From Nostoc punctiforme NIES-2108 (lineage in GTDB: Bacteria; Cyanobacteriota; Cyanobacteriia; Cyanobacteriales; Nostocaceae): DNA of 64,000 bases. The DNA lies in the NCBI GenBank assembly GCA_003326195.1, contig LXQE01000029.1, forward strand, positions 19,074-83,073, written 5' to 3'. The notes below the pieces were generated by a model. It was given only the letters and a program-made list of their open reading frames with translations, did not search any database and was not told the DNA's origin. The position numbers and the translations under genes are program-made. Shown here in pieces: positions 25,877 through 34,895 of this stretch (its first letter is position 1; every line of letters begins with the position of its first letter).

Positions 25877-28146
25877 ATATTTGCCTCCGCTGACAGGGTG
25901 AAGAAAAACGTACTACCAACAGTTGGTGTAGATTCCACCCAAATTCTACCACCGTGACGCTCCACGATTTTACGGGCAATGGTTAACCCTACGCCAGTCC
26001 CACCGCCAAAGTCATCCCGTCCATGTAAGCGGCGGAAGATTTGAAAGATTTTGTCGAGATGTTCTTGGGGGATGCCAATGCCGTTATCACGAACGTAGAA
26101 AGTTAGAGAAGTAGAAGCAACTTTGCTTTCTCCATTGCCTTCGATGAAACCAATTTCGACCCACTTCTGGGGTTTATCGTTGTACTTAATGGCGTTGCTA
26201 ATCAGGTTGCTGAAGAGTTCATTAATCTGAGCGCGATCGCCTTGAACGCTTTTCAGGGGTTGAGGAATGCGAAACTCAACTTCGCTCTGCGGTCGGGAAA
26301 TGGTCAAAGTGGCGATTACCTGGGGTACTAACTCGTTTAAATTCACTAATTGCCGGATCAGTTCGGCGCGTCCCAACCGCGAGAAATGGAGAAGGGAATT
26401 GATCAGGTCTTCCATTCGCTGCGTCAGCCGCACCAAGGTTTGCAGTTTGGCCATTCCATCGCTATCTAGTACGTCTGCATAGTCTTCCATTAAGAAGTTA
26501 GCGTAGTTGTGAATGCCCCGCAGCGGTTCTTTTAGGTCATGGGAGGCAACATAAGCGAAAGAATCAAGTTCTTCGTTACTCCGTTGTAATTCAAAATTCA
26601 TCGATGCCAGTTTATCTGCCTGCCGCAATACAACGCCCACAACTAGACTTCGCAGTTCAGTAACCGCCTCTATTTCACAGGGTTTCCAGGGCAGGGCAGA
26701 TCCTTGCACCGTTTCTTGCCATAATTCAAAGGATTTGCGAGGAGACATTCTTAAACTACCATCTGAGAAAACTTCCACAGGCTTGTTGGGGTTGCCGCCC
26801 CAATTCACCGTTTGAATTACCTCTGGGCGAAACCAGAGAATGTAATTGTGGTGAACTTTGGAAATTTCCAGGGCTAACACGCCACTAGCGATCGCTTTAA
26901 ATGACTCGGCAGCAGGGTAACTTTTCGGGAGCGATCGCGTCTCAAACAAGTTATGATGCAGTTGAGGTTTAATCCAATCAAGTAAAGCGTGAATCTCTGA
27001 CTCAGATGGCGTTTTACCCACTCGAATACACTCGTTGCCACTGCATATCACCGCTCCCGTAGCGCTGACCAGATTCAGTAATTGAGATTTCATTTGCACC
27101 ATGCCATCCAGGAAATACTCAGCCTGAGACAAGCCTTCCACAAATTGCGTTTGTAATGACTTTAATTGATTTTTGTAATCAATATCTTCACTTGCTTCTT
27201 TATTTGCCAGTTCCACAGACATCACCTGTCCAATGAACTCGCAGATGGTGCGGATATTGTAAGAAATATATTTGGGTGACGAATGGTGACAGGCAATCAA
27301 TCCCCAAAGCTTTTGCTCGTGCATCAGAGAAATAGACATAGAGGCAGTCACGCCCATATTTTGTAGATACTCTAGATGAATCGGAGAAACACTCCGCAAC
27401 ACCGAGAGACTGAGATCCAACGGTTGATTTGTTAAAGGATTGTTCGCTGGAATTAAGGTGACAGGCTGGTAACTGGCATCTGGAATCAGCCGCAGCCAAT
27501 TAAGGGTGTATAGCTGTCGGGCTTGCTTGGGAATGTCAGAAGGTGGATAGTGTAAATCCAAATAGGGCATTTCCTGATTAGTATCTTCAGCGATGACGCT
27601 GCCTGCCCCTTGCCGATCAAATCGATAGACCATGACGCGCTCGAAGCCAGTAATTCGCCGAACTTCTCTCACCACAATCTGGCACATTTCTAGCAGCGTT
27701 GGTGCTTTCTGAATGCGGGTAATGGTTCCTCTTACCTGTTGATAGAAGTCAAAAAAGCCTGTTTTATCCTTCGCTTTTTTCGGCTCTAATTCTAGAATAA
27801 TAATATTCTCTAAATGATGCACAATACCATCAAAATGAATTAATTTATTTTGATGTTTGATAGACAGATTTAGGGGATTGACGCTCTCAAAATCCTCGGC
27901 GAGACATTGTTGAATCAGCTGAATATGCTTGATATCAAGTAAATCTGACAACGGCTTGCCTAGCAATTCATCAGGTTGACGACCAACAACTTTCTGGATG
28001 TTGCTACTCACCTGAAGGATTTCCAGGGTGGGATCTTGCAAAACTAGTAAAACCCCGTGAGGCTGGATCAAACTTGGAATGTGGATCGGTTCGCGATCGC
28101 AGTTTGTCAAATCAATGATCTCATCAGTCATTCTCTGTTTATCCAA
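25873..28146 (-). CDS. bphP: Bacteriophytochrome-type histidine kinase
   Basis: 757 residues: PAS-GAF-PHY photosensory core plus HisKA/ATPase. The N-terminus has the bacteriophytochrome motif LTNCDREPIHIPSLIQPHG with Cys16 at the biliverdin-binding position. In the GAF domain the Cph1-type bilin Cys position is Ile256 (RSVSPIHLEYLQNMG), so biliverdin through Cys16 is expected. The PSDIP motif (Asp204), His288 region (LIACHHSSPK) and PHY tongue (MSPRKSFELW) are intact. Kinase His536 lies in SHDLKEPLRG; G boxes are DNGIGI and GGGTGVGL. It overlaps the Rcp gene by 4 bp. This resembles the CphB/AphB lineage rather than CphA. Confidence 0.92.
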   Translation of the reverse strand: MDKQRMTDEIIDLTNCDREPIHIPSLIQPHGVLLVLQDPTLEILQVSSNIQKVVGRQPDELLGKPLSDLLDIKHIQLIQQCLAEDFESVNPLNLSIKHQNKLIHFDGIVHHLENIIILELEPKKAKDKTGFFDFYQQVRGTITRIQKAPTLLEMCQIVVREVRRITGFERVMVYRFDRQGAGSVIAEDTNQEMPYLDLHYPPSDIPKQARQLYTLNWLRLIPDASYQPVTLIPANNPLTNQPLDLSLSVLRSVSPIHLEYLQNMGVTASMSISLMHEQKLWGLIACHHSSPKYISYNIRTICEFIGQVMSVELANKEASEDIDYKNQLKSLQTQFVEGLSQAEYFLDGMVQMKSQLLNLVSATGAVICSGNECIRVGKTPSESEIHALLDWIKPQLHHNLFETRSLPKSYPAAESFKAIASGVLALEISKVHHNYILWFRPEVIQTVNWGGNPNKPVEVFSDGSLRMSPRKSFELWQETVQGSALPWKPCEIEAVTELRSLVVGVVLRQADKLASMNFELQRSNEELDSFAYVASHDLKEPLRGIHNYANFLMEDYADVLDSDGMAKLQTLVRLTQRMEDLINSLLHFSRLGRAELIRQLVNLNELVPQVIATLTISRPQSEVEFRIPQPLKSVQGDRAQINELFSNLISNAIKYNDKPQKWVEIGFIEGNGESKVASTSLTFYVRDNGIGIPQEHLDKIFQIFRRLHGRDDFGGGTGVGLTIARKIVERHGGRIWVESTPTVGSTFFFTLSAEANI

Positions 28147-28292
28147 CTCCTCATTAGAACTCTGGCTTAAAGGAGGCAGAAGGCAGAAACTCTTTATATC
28201 TGAGATTTTGAGTCCTGCATTTTATACCTCACTTAAAAGCAAACTCCTATATTCACACTATTAGCCTAGACTCAAACTAGAGTCTCCGGCAT

Positions 28293-28520
28293 CTACTCTT
28301 GGCTTAATGTTTCAATCAACAAATTTACCTGTTGCTGTCGCTGCTGCAAAAAACCTTCGCACTGACGCAAATACTCCACAGCAGTGGCAAATTGGTCAAA
28401 CACAGCTTCCAATTCCAACTCACCCGCCTCAATGCGAGTAATAATTCCCTCTATCTCAGCAACCTTCGCCTCATAATTCCAACCTTCCTCAGAACTAGAA
28501 GCACCCTTACGTTTAACCAT
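28293..28520 (-). CDS. xseB: Exodeoxyribonuclease VII small subunit
   Basis: 75 residues, the usual length. The core ([26 protein letters not shown], then a helix ending LLIETLSQE) is the conserved two-helix XseB fold that coats the large-subunit filament. It overlaps the xseA stop by 8 bp, as usual for a translationally coupled pair. The enzyme degrades single-stranded DNA from both ends into oligonucleotides. Confidence 0.92.
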   Translation of the reverse strand: MVKRKGASSSEEGWNYEAKVAEIEGIITRIEAGELELEAVFDQFATAVEYLRQCEGFLQQRQQQVNLLIETLSQE

Positions 28521-29781
28521 TCAACTCTCTGCGTCCTCTGCGCCTCTGCGGTTCGTTCACTTCCATAACCTTCACTCTAACTCCACCCTGTCCCAACTGA
28601 ATCATTAACTCTTCCCCCACAGCCAACTCCACCGCCGAACGAGCGATCGCCCCATCTTCCCTTCTCACCACCGCATAACCACGCTGCAACACCGCTTTCG
28701 GGTCAAGAGTTGCCAACTTCTGCCGCAATAACTCTAAATGCTGCGTTGCTTGCTGCGATCGCCCTGTCGTAATTTGCATCAAATGCTGACGCTTCCAAGC
28801 AAGCTTTTCCACCTCCTGCTGCACTTGCCGATCTAACCGTAAACGTCGCAAACGATTACGTAATACTTGCAGTTTATTCTCAGCATTTTCTCTAAAGTCA
28901 TGCACCGCCTCATGTAAAGCCACAACTCGCTGCCGATGCTCAATATACAACTCTGAAAGTGCTGGTACAACCATTTCCGCCGCCGCAGTCGGTGTATGCA
29001 CACATACATCTGCGACTAAATCTGCTAAAGATTCATCTCGTTGATGGCCAATACCAGTAATTACAGGAATCGAACAACTAGCCAGCGATCGCACCACTCG
29101 TTCATCATTAAAGCAAGCCAACTCTTCCACCGCGCCACCACCCCGCGATAAAATTAGCACTTCGGCGCGGCCATCTCTTTCCACCCGCTCAATTGCTTTG
29201 ACGATAGATTCCGGTGCTTGCTCACCTTGTACGGTCGCGGGAGAAAATAAAACGTGTAAACCTGGATACCTTTGCTTCAGGGTTTTTTGAATATCACCCC
29301 AAGCAGCAGCCGTTGGTGAAGTGACGACAGCGATCGTTTGAGGGTGGGTGGGGAGCGATCGCTTTCTTTGCGCGTCGAACAACCCTTCAGCCAGCAAGCG
29401 ATTTTTGAGTTGTTGATACCGTAACGCCTGTAGACCAACACCAGCAGGTAGAGTCTGCCAAACTGATAACTGATACTCTCCTCGTTGCGGATAGACGCGA
29501 ATGCTGCCCAAAATGATTATCTGTTCGCCAGGAACAGGCATTTGGGCGAGTTTTGGCAATTGGCTATTCCATACTACACACTTAATTCCGGCGGTGCGAT
29601 CGGGATCTTGCAGTGTAAAAAATAAACCACTGCGATGGTTGTTAGCACTGGAAACTTCGCCAGTTACCCAAACTTGCCGCAATTGTTCATCTTGCTCTAA
29701 CAGCAAGCGGATATAGTCAGTTAATCCAGAAACTGAAAGCGCTGTATCGAGTATCAGAGAGTCGGGAAGGTCGAAAGTCAT
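28513..29781 (-). CDS. xseA: Exodeoxyribonuclease VII large subunit
   Basis: 422 residues from the ATG at 29781. The N-terminal OB fold ([27 protein letters not shown]) is followed by the catalytic domain ([50 protein letters not shown]), a long coiled coil and a C-terminal beta part ([10 protein letters not shown]). The frame can extend to 29838, but the extra 19 residues do not look conserved; neither start has a good ribosome binding site. The last residues (PQRRRGRRE) look like read-in from a common dispersed repeat. Confidence 0.92.
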   Translation of the reverse strand: MTFDLPDSLILDTALSVSGLTDYIRLLLEQDEQLRQVWVTGEVSSANNHRSGLFFTLQDPDRTAGIKCVVWNSQLPKLAQMPVPGEQIIILGSIRVYPQRGEYQLSVWQTLPAGVGLQALRYQQLKNRLLAEGLFDAQRKRSLPTHPQTIAVVTSPTAAAWGDIQKTLKQRYPGLHVLFSPATVQGEQAPESIVKAIERVERDGRAEVLILSRGGGAVEELACFNDERVVRSLASCSIPVITGIGHQRDESLADLVADVCVHTPTAAAEMVVPALSELYIEHRQRVVALHEAVHDFRENAENKLQVLRNRLRRLRLDRQVQQEVEKLAWKRQHLMQITTGRSQQATQHLELLRQKLATLDPKAVLQRGYAVVRREDGAIARSAVELAVGEELMIQLGQGGVRVKVMEVNEPQRRRGRRELNG

Positions 29782-29841
29782 CAAAGATACCTGAAAGCAT
29801 TTGTGCTGGAGAGATTCTAGCATTTTAATGAAAACCAAAGG

Positions 29842-30033
29842 TTAATCCAGTAAACGCTTCAATCTTTTGTAGACATCATCATTACGCTTACCGACTAAAA
29901 TCACTTCTATTAAATCGCGATCGTGAAAATACCTGTAAATAATTCGATATTCACCACTATCAACTCGATATAAACCCTGATAACCAGATAGCTGCTCACT
30001 ATCAGCGGGTAAAGGCTTAACATTCAAAGCCAA
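29842..30033 (-). CDS. RelE/ParE-family toxin, 5' end probably lost
   Basis: The sequence SGYQGLYRVDSGEYRIIYRY, then IEVILVGKRNDDVYKRL, is the C-terminal half of a RelE/ParE mRNA interferase fold. Only a TTG at 30033 offers a start, giving 63 residues. However, recognisable toxin sequence continues upstream in the same frame (NKYLDFLNGLQPKIAAQIAK) for 29 codons to a TAA at 30121-30123, with no ATG, GTG or TTG before it. No antitoxin gene precedes it; instead an unrelated GIY-YIG-like gene overlaps the extended frame. Probably a decayed toxin, though use of an unusual start cannot be excluded. Confidence 0.65.
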   Translation of the reverse strand: MALNVKPLPADSEQLSGYQGLYRVDSGEYRIIYRYFHDRDLIEVILVGKRNDDVYKRLKRLLD

Positions 30034-30098
30034 AACCTTTTTTGCAATCTGTGCTGCTATCTTAGGCTGTAAACCGTTCAGAAAATCAAGATACTTGT

Positions 30099-30461
30099 TT
30101 ACCTGTATTCCAAGTTTTCTTTAGTTCTCTCCTTAAGACTTTGAATATCAATCTCTGTATAAGAGCATACTGGGCATATTAGTCCACTTTGTTTGGGGCT
30201 TGCTGGATGAACACCATTCAAAAAGCTCTGTTCCTCATAAGTATGATATAAGCAACACTCTTGATGAAACGCTTGTTTTATTGATGATGTCAATCTCCAA
30301 GTTACATGTGTTGCTTTATCTCTATGGTTATGGGTTAACAATCTAGTTAACAAGCATATATCAGAACGACCTATATAAATTGGATAAAAACGACTAAGAC
30401 CTATATTTTCTAATACATATACACCAATCTTATCTTTTGGAATGAGACTGCGTAGTATCAA
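30099..30461 (-). CDS. Small GIY-YIG-like protein
   Basis: 120 residues. Residues 13-45 (GVYVL, then FYPIYIGRSD, then LLTRLLTH) match the beta-hairpin and first helix of the GIY-YIG nuclease fold, and a Glu downstream (AFHQECCLYHTYEEQ) may complete a catalytic set. A CPVC pair (ICPVCSYTE) near the C-terminus could bind a metal. It is shorter and more divergent than UvrC- or homing-type enzymes. The gene's end overlaps the truncated toxin frame. Function is unknown. Confidence 0.6.
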   Translation of the reverse strand: MILRSLIPKDKIGVYVLENIGLSRFYPIYIGRSDICLLTRLLTHNHRDKATHVTWRLTSSIKQAFHQECCLYHTYEEQSFLNGVHPASPKQSGLICPVCSYTEIDIQSLKERTKENLEYR

Positions 30462-30904
30462 AGTTGTTTCATAGGTGGAAGCAACCCAAAACCTTAAAAT
30501 TCCTTCGCTACCACGCTGGAAGCGATATACATCCTTCTTTAACTAATGAAGCCGTCGTTGTCGATGATATACTAATTCGGATGGCGATCGCTCCGAATTG
30601 AGCAACCTCCGCAAATGCTCACTAGTACAGTTCTACTGACAGTGTTGTTTAGGTAATTTATTTTTTCTTTGAAAACCCTTGCTTACCCAGCCAAAAAAAG
30701 CTATCTCTGAATGCAAGTTGGTATCATTGTGCAAAACTACCCTAATCTGGTAGCGATCGAGTTACGATCTTGTCACACCCTTTTTTGATTTGAGAAGTCC
30801 TATTCCAGAATTTTCTGGTTAAAATAGTATATCTGTTCTACTCAAACTCCGAAACCAACACTCCTTAAAACCATATATTTAGATTAGAGGCATTAGAGGC
30901 AGAA
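30462..30904. other. recA upstream region
   Basis: 443 bases without a gene. Holds a palindrome AATTCGGA (30574-30581)/TCCGAATT (30592-30599) built around a HIP1-like core, a -10-like TAAAAT near 30820, a LexA-type site at 30825-30840, and AGAGGCAG before the recA ATG. Confidence 0.5.
30825..30840. promoter_or_regulatory. Putative LexA operator of recA
   Basis: TAGTATATCTGTTCTA fits the cyanobacterial LexA consensus as I recall it (RGTACNNNDGTWCB) with one mismatch (T for C in the first half-site). It overlaps the end of a -10-like TAAAAT, where a repressor would block transcription, about 65 bp before the recA start. Confidence 0.6.
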
Positions 30905-31984
30905 ATGGCTATCAACACCGATACTTCCGGCAAGCAAAAAGCACTGACTATGGTGCTAAACCAGATTGAGCGCAGCTTTGGTAAAGGGGCAATCATGCGC
31001 TTGGGCGACGCTACCCGGATGCGGGTGGAAACAATTTCTAGTGGGGCGCTCACCCTAGATTTAGCATTGGGTGGTGGTTTACCCAAAGGGCGGGTAATAG
31101 AAATTTATGGGCCAGAAAGTTCCGGTAAGACTACAGTAGCGCTACATGCGCTCGCCGAAGTCCAAAGAAATGGCGGTATTGCTGCCTTTGTTGATGCTGA
31201 ACACGCCCTTGATCCTACTTATGCTGCGGCATTGGGTGTAGATATTGACAATTTGCTGATTTCCCAACCTGACACTGGCGAATCAGCTTTGGAAATTGTC
31301 GATCAGCTTGTGCGCTCTGCTGCGGTTGATATTGTAGTCATAGACTCAGTAGCAGCACTGGTTCCCCGTGCTGAAATTGAAGGCGATATGGGTGATATTC
31401 ACGTTGGTTTGCAAGCGCGGTTGATGAGCCAAGCCCTGCGTAAAATTACGGGCAACATTGGTAAATCTGGTTGTACAGTAATTTTCATTAACCAGTTGCG
31501 GCAAAAAATCGGTGTTACCTACGGTAGCCCAGAAACCACGACTGGAGGTAATGCATTGAAATTTTACGCTTCGGTGCGCTTGGATATTCGTCGAATTCAA
31601 ACCTTGAAGAAAGGTACAGATGAATTTGGTAATCGCGTTAAAGTCAAAGTCGCCAAAAATAAAGTAGCGCCGCCCTTCAGAATAGCGGAATTTGACATTA
31701 TTTTTGGTAAAGGGATTTCTACCTTGGGTTGTATTGTAGACTTGGCAGAAGAAACTTCCATTATTGTCCGCAAGGGGGCTTGGTATAGTTACAATGGCGA
31801 TAATATCTCCCAAGGACGAGACAACGCCATTAAGTATCTAGAAGAAAAGCCTGAATTTGCTGAAGAGATTAAGAAACTGGTGCGTGAAAAGTTAGATAAA
31901 GGTGCTGTTGTTTCTGCTAACTCTGTAGCTAAAGCCAGTGAAGAAGATGAAGAGGAAGAAGTCGATTTAGAGCCAGAAGAATAA
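30905..31984 (+). CDS. recA: Recombinase A
   Basis: 359 residues. RecA forms filaments on single-stranded DNA, drives strand exchange and stimulates LexA self-cleavage. Walker A GPESSGKT at 69-76; Walker B in [15 protein letters not shown]-binding L2 region in [20 protein letters not shown]. The acidic tail ([13 protein letters not shown]) is typical. No intein is present. The start ATG has AGAGGCAG upstream. It is monocistronic, with a candidate LexA box before and a strong terminator after. Confidence 0.98.
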   Translation: MAINTDTSGKQKALTMVLNQIERSFGKGAIMRLGDATRMRVETISSGALTLDLALGGGLPKGRVIEIYGPESSGKTTVALHALAEVQRNGGIAAFVDAEHALDPTYAAALGVDIDNLLISQPDTGESALEIVDQLVRSAAVDIVVIDSVAALVPRAEIEGDMGDIHVGLQARLMSQALRKITGNIGKSGCTVIFINQLRQKIGVTYGSPETTTGGNALKFYASVRLDIRRIQTLKKGTDEFGNRVKVKVAKNKVAPPFRIAEFDIIFGKGISTLGCIVDLAEETSIIVRKGAWYSYNGDNISQGRDNAIKYLEEKPEFAEEIKKLVREKLDKGAVVSANSVAKASEEDEEEEVDLEPEE

Positions 31985-32021
31985 AAAATGTGGATTTATT
32001 AATCTCCAATTGCTAATAGAT

Positions 32022-32058
32022 GGTGCGTTACAAAGACAGCTAACGCACCTTATTTTTT
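32022..32058 (+). terminator. Intrinsic terminator of recA
   Basis: GGTGCGTTA (32022-32030) pairs with TAACGCACC (32041-32049), followed by TTATTTTTT. Confidence 0.9.
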
Positions 32059-32356
32059 CTCAAAATCTCTATTTTGGTATATAAAATGCAAGCCTAAATC
32101 CAGACAGTGAATAGATTTAGACTGATAAACGCATCCTACTTGATATTTTGGCGTAGACGTAGCCCGTCTTAGATATCGCACTGGTTTGTCACTGATGAAT
32201 CCATCAATTTAAACTTGACAGACTACTATTAGGGAAAAATGAAAAAATACTAGATCAGGGTTTCAGCCTTAGATTGACACTAATGACCAGCTATATGGTA
32301 ATATTTCATGGCATTATGCTAAAAAACTTTGTTTATAATCAAAGAGTAGCCAACCC

Positions 32357-32680
32357 ATGAGTTTAGCTGTAATTAAGTTCTCTTCAGAAGAGTGCGGCAT
32401 CTGCCACAAAATGTCTTTTTATGACAAAAAGGTGGCTGAAGAACTGGGTTTAGAATTTATCGATGTAAAAATGCAAGATACGACTGCTTACCGCAAGTAT
32501 CGCAAGATTTTGTTGACTCAATATCCCGATAAATCAGAAATGGGATGGCCTACTTACATCCTCTGCAATTCTCCAGAGGGAGAATTTCAGATTGTTGGTG
32601 AAGTGAAAGGAGGCCATCCCAAAGGGGAGTTTAGAAGCCGTCTGCAAGAGGTTCTGGATTCCACAGCTAATCAGAACTAA
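32357..32680 (+). CDS. Thioredoxin-fold protein with CGIC motif
   Basis: 107 residues. The redox pair is Cys13-Gly-Ile-Cys16 (EECGICHKMSF), and GWPTY around Pro64 is the cis-proline loop of the thioredoxin fold. Its active site differs from the usual WCGPC, and an extra segment (TTAYRKYRKILLTQYPDKSE) precedes the cis-Pro. It is likely a cytosolic disulfide reductase or redox sensor; the partner is unknown. Its last 14 bp overlap the convergent gene at 32667-32900. Confidence 0.82.
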   Translation: MSLAVIKFSSEECGICHKMSFYDKKVAEELGLEFIDVKMQDTTAYRKYRKILLTQYPDKSEMGWPTYILCNSPEGEFQIVGEVKGGHPKGEFRSRLQEVLDSTANQN

Positions 32681-32900
32681 TTACCTCAAAAGATTTGACC
32701 TCTAAGGCAGGGCCAATCATGGCAGTAGTCATGATATCTTCACGCACCTGTCCTTTCACTTTTGCTTTTTGTCCGGCTTTGAGTAAGTCTTTGTCAGCCC
32801 CTCTGAGGATTTCGTAAGTAACGCCCTCTTCTGTAACTAACGCCCATGCGCCTGTACCAATATCACGACGTTCGACTGTACCTGTAAGTGTAATGCTCAT
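32667..32900 (-). CDS. Small OB-like protein (probably DUF5818)
   Basis: 77 residues. Sequence features: an initial beta pair (ITLTGTVERRDIGTGAWALV), a central AGQKAKVKGQVRED and a final strand (LEVKSFEVIS). This suggests a small five-strand barrel like that assigned to DUF5818 proteins. No signal peptide or catalytic motif. Heptamer repeats (CTGAGTG) lie just before its start. Family assignment is from memory of the pattern and is moderate. Confidence 0.65.
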   Translation of the reverse strand: MSITLTGTVERRDIGTGAWALVTEEGVTYEILRGADKDLLKAGQKAKVKGQVREDIMTTAMIGPALEVKSFEVISSD

Positions 32901-32907
32901 AACAGTT

Positions 32908-32942
32908 CTGAGTGCTGAGTGCTGAGTGCTGAGTACTGAGTG
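32908..32942. repeat. CTGAGTG heptamer array x5
   Basis: Five 7-bp units, one with a single change (CTGAGTA), immediately upstream of the small OB-like gene on the minus strand. Confidence 0.9.
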
Positions 32943-32961
32943 GGGAGTAGGAAATTAGGAG

Positions 32962-32981
32962 AGACGCGATTAATCGCGTCT
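32962..32981. repeat. 20-bp perfect palindrome, AGACGCGATT half
   Basis: AGACGCGATTAATCGCGTCT is a perfect inverted repeat. It shares its core with the longer hairpin at 44457-44521 and relates to those at 35119-35146 and 41071-41100. Confidence 0.85.
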
Positions 32982-33217
32982 GTACAAGAGTTAGGAGTTA
33001 TAAAAATTGATTTCCCATTCTCAATTTACGCAATTTTCTCTTTGTTTTTCAATGCTAAACCGAAGCCCCTTGTATATCAAGGTTTTTTGGCTCTGATCTA
33101 TAATTCTACTCATTTGCTACTCATCCAGAGCATTTATAACCCCGTTTTGAGGATCTTTGCAGAAGTTCGCACTGCTAAAATGCTACTTATTTTCGTACCT
33201 ACTTTGAGTAAACCTAA

Positions 33218-33349
33218 TTGACAAAAAACCTAACCCGCATTCAGTGTTCCCGTTGCCACGAGTGGCATACTTACCGTAACGGCTGCAATCAGTGCAAGGA
33301 CGGCATGATTCAGTGTTGGTATTGTCAAGATTGCGATCGCTCTTTTTAA
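33218..33349 (+). CDS. Tiny Cys-rich putative zinc-binding protein
   Basis: A 43-codon frame from a TTG at 33218. It contains seven cysteines in CxxC-type spacing: CSRC, CNQC and CWYCQDC, plus His residues (CHEWH). Such density is unlikely by chance and suggests a rubredoxin- or zinc-ribbon-like knuckle. No ATG and no clear ribosome binding site are seen, so it may be a remnant of a larger protein. It lies just before two further unusual ORFs (33376-33666 and 33669-34334) on the same strand. Confidence 0.45.
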   Translation: MTKNLTRIQCSRCHEWHTYRNGCNQCKDGMIQCWYCQDCDRSF

Positions 33350-33375
33350 GGCTATCGCCGTTGCCCGTAGTCGAA

Positions 33376-33666
33376 GTGACAAAACTTAATTTTTGTCATC
33401 TAGTACTCGCAACATACACGCCAAGTTCTATTGTTATCACTATTACAAGCAGTAGTAATAGCTGTAGTGTTTTCACTGCAAGCTTCGATTGTATTAATGG
33501 AACATGTATTGATGCCTCTAAATTTAATACACCCGGTATGTATTCATCATTATCAGAATGCGAAACGGCTTGCGGTACTGGCTGTAATGGCAAATGTATT
33601 TCTAATAGTGAATGGGCACAAATCGAGGGTTTATCCAATCAATTAAAAAATAGGAATTGCGCCTAA
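33376..33666 (+). CDS. Small Cys-rich hypothetical protein
   Basis: About 96 residues from a GTG at 33376; the frame is open further upstream to 33292, so the start is uncertain. The C-terminal half is the recognisable part: DCINGTCIDASKF, then YSSLSECETACGTGCNGKC, with eight cysteines in that region (nine counting SCSVF just before it). This CxNGTC...C..C pattern resembles short disulfide-rich modules I associate with phage or mobile-element proteins, but I cannot name a family. It ends two bases before the next gene, so the pair is probably co-translated. Confidence 0.5.
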   Translation: MTKLNFCHLVLATYTPSSIVITITSSSNSCSVFTASFDCINGTCIDASKFNTPGMYSSLSECETACGTGCNGKCISNSEWAQIEGLSNQLKNRNCA

Positions 33667-33668
33667 AT

Positions 33669-34334
33669 ATGAGTACCTCCAGCGTAATTGGGAGTATGCA
33701 ATCAGCGCTAGATTGCACTGGGAAATGTGATTGTTGCCATAAGTTGCAACGTCAGCTTGATGTTATAAATGCTCAGTTGTCAAGCCTCAAGGAAGTTGAT
33801 GAAAATGCTTTAAAAACATCACTCAAGGCATCGTTACAGCCTGACATTTTAACTGCTGTCACTGCCGCTGGAGTAGTCATCACCAATAAATTACAACCAC
33901 AGCTTAAGGCTGTCAGGAAGACGGCAGGTGATGCGTTTCTCGAAGCAGTTGAGAATACCAAAAAACAACGCTTACTTGAGATAGAGGCAAGGGGGACAAG
34001 AGAAACAGCGACAAGGGCTGAACGGAACGCCGCTGAATACGCCAGACAGATGAGAGAAGCTCAGGCGGAAGTGACAAGAGTAAAAGGGGAACAAGAGCGG
34101 CTAAATCGAGTAAACAAACAATTAGAGATATCCGATGCAGACCTCAGAGAACTTAACGCAAGGAACACGCGAGAAGCTGAAAAATTAGCGCAAGTAGAAC
34201 GGAAGAATGCTGGAAAATTAACCCACCAGACCAATGGATTCGCCCGTTTGAGTGTATGCACTGATCTGGAATCGATACATAGAATTTATCCTGATTTAGT
34301 GAGGACAATACCAAACAGTCAGCGGAATCCTTAA
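33669..34334 (+). CDS. Coiled-coil protein with N-terminal CDCC motif
   Basis: 221 residues from the ATG at 33669. Near the N-terminus lies GKCDCCHKLQRQLD, a compact Cys cluster. A hydrophobic stretch (ILTAVTAAGVVITNKL) follows, then about 110 residues of highly charged heptad-like sequence (ATRAERNAAEYARQMREAQA and so on), clearly a long coiled coil. The last 30 residues are unrelated and may be read into flanking DNA. I associate this architecture with hypothetical proteins of cyanobacterial plasmids or integrative elements. Function is unknown. Confidence 0.6.
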   Translation: MSTSSVIGSMQSALDCTGKCDCCHKLQRQLDVINAQLSSLKEVDENALKTSLKASLQPDILTAVTAAGVVITNKLQPQLKAVRKTAGDAFLEAVENTKKQRLLEIEARGTRETATRAERNAAEYARQMREAQAEVTRVKGEQERLNRVNKQLEISDADLRELNARNTREAEKLAQVERKNAGKLTHQTNGFARLSVCTDLESIHRIYPDLVRTIPNSQRNP

Positions 34335-34895
34335 ATCTGTTTTGAGAATATCACATAGAATTCTTAATAATCCGGTATTAATCTTCTTAAGTATACTGAA
34401 GCTCTATTTACATCACTAAAAGCTACAGAAGGCAGCTTTTCAAAAATTAAATCGGATTTTTATAGAAGAATTTTATACTGATTAAATAGAATTTATTGTA
34501 TTAAAAGTCTTAGCACAACTAAGAACAAATCAAAAAAAGGATAAGATTAAGTTAAATTTGTCCTTCAGTAGCATTGAAATCCTTGTAGAAATGCAAAGTT
34601 AGACTACTAGTACAACACGGCGGAAATAAACCACCCCTGACGCTCGATGACTCGCTAACGCTGCGCTAACGGGTGACGTTCTCTACGAGACGCTAAAAGC
34701 GAACGCAGGCTCGCTCTAAGCGAAGGGCGCAGCCTCTCGAAGAGAAGGCTTTACGCTGCGCTAACGGCAGTTCCTCATGGAGGGAACCCCCTTGGCGCTA
34801 TGGAAGAAGACCGGACGGCCTCACCATTCCAAATCAATGAAATGCTTATGCTGTATTCATTTTTAATTTTTAATTTTTAATTCCGCCTTGCGGTA
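34335..34895. other. Gene-free, repeat-rich accessory DNA
   Basis: 34335-34600 is AT-rich with no ORF. About 34609-34800 is a GC-rich mosaic of short inverted motifs (CTGCGCTAACGG twice, TCTCTACGAGACGC, GCCTCTCGAAGAGAAGGC), typical of interspersed palindromic repeats in Nostoc. 34860-34885 is a TTTTTAA repeat. Related mosaic sequence occurs at 45930-46075. Confidence 0.55.

Noticed and set aside
32940..33221. 93-codon plus-strand ORF
   Set aside because: Begins in a repeat, no ribosome binding site, no recognisable composition, and ends where the Cys-rich frame starts.
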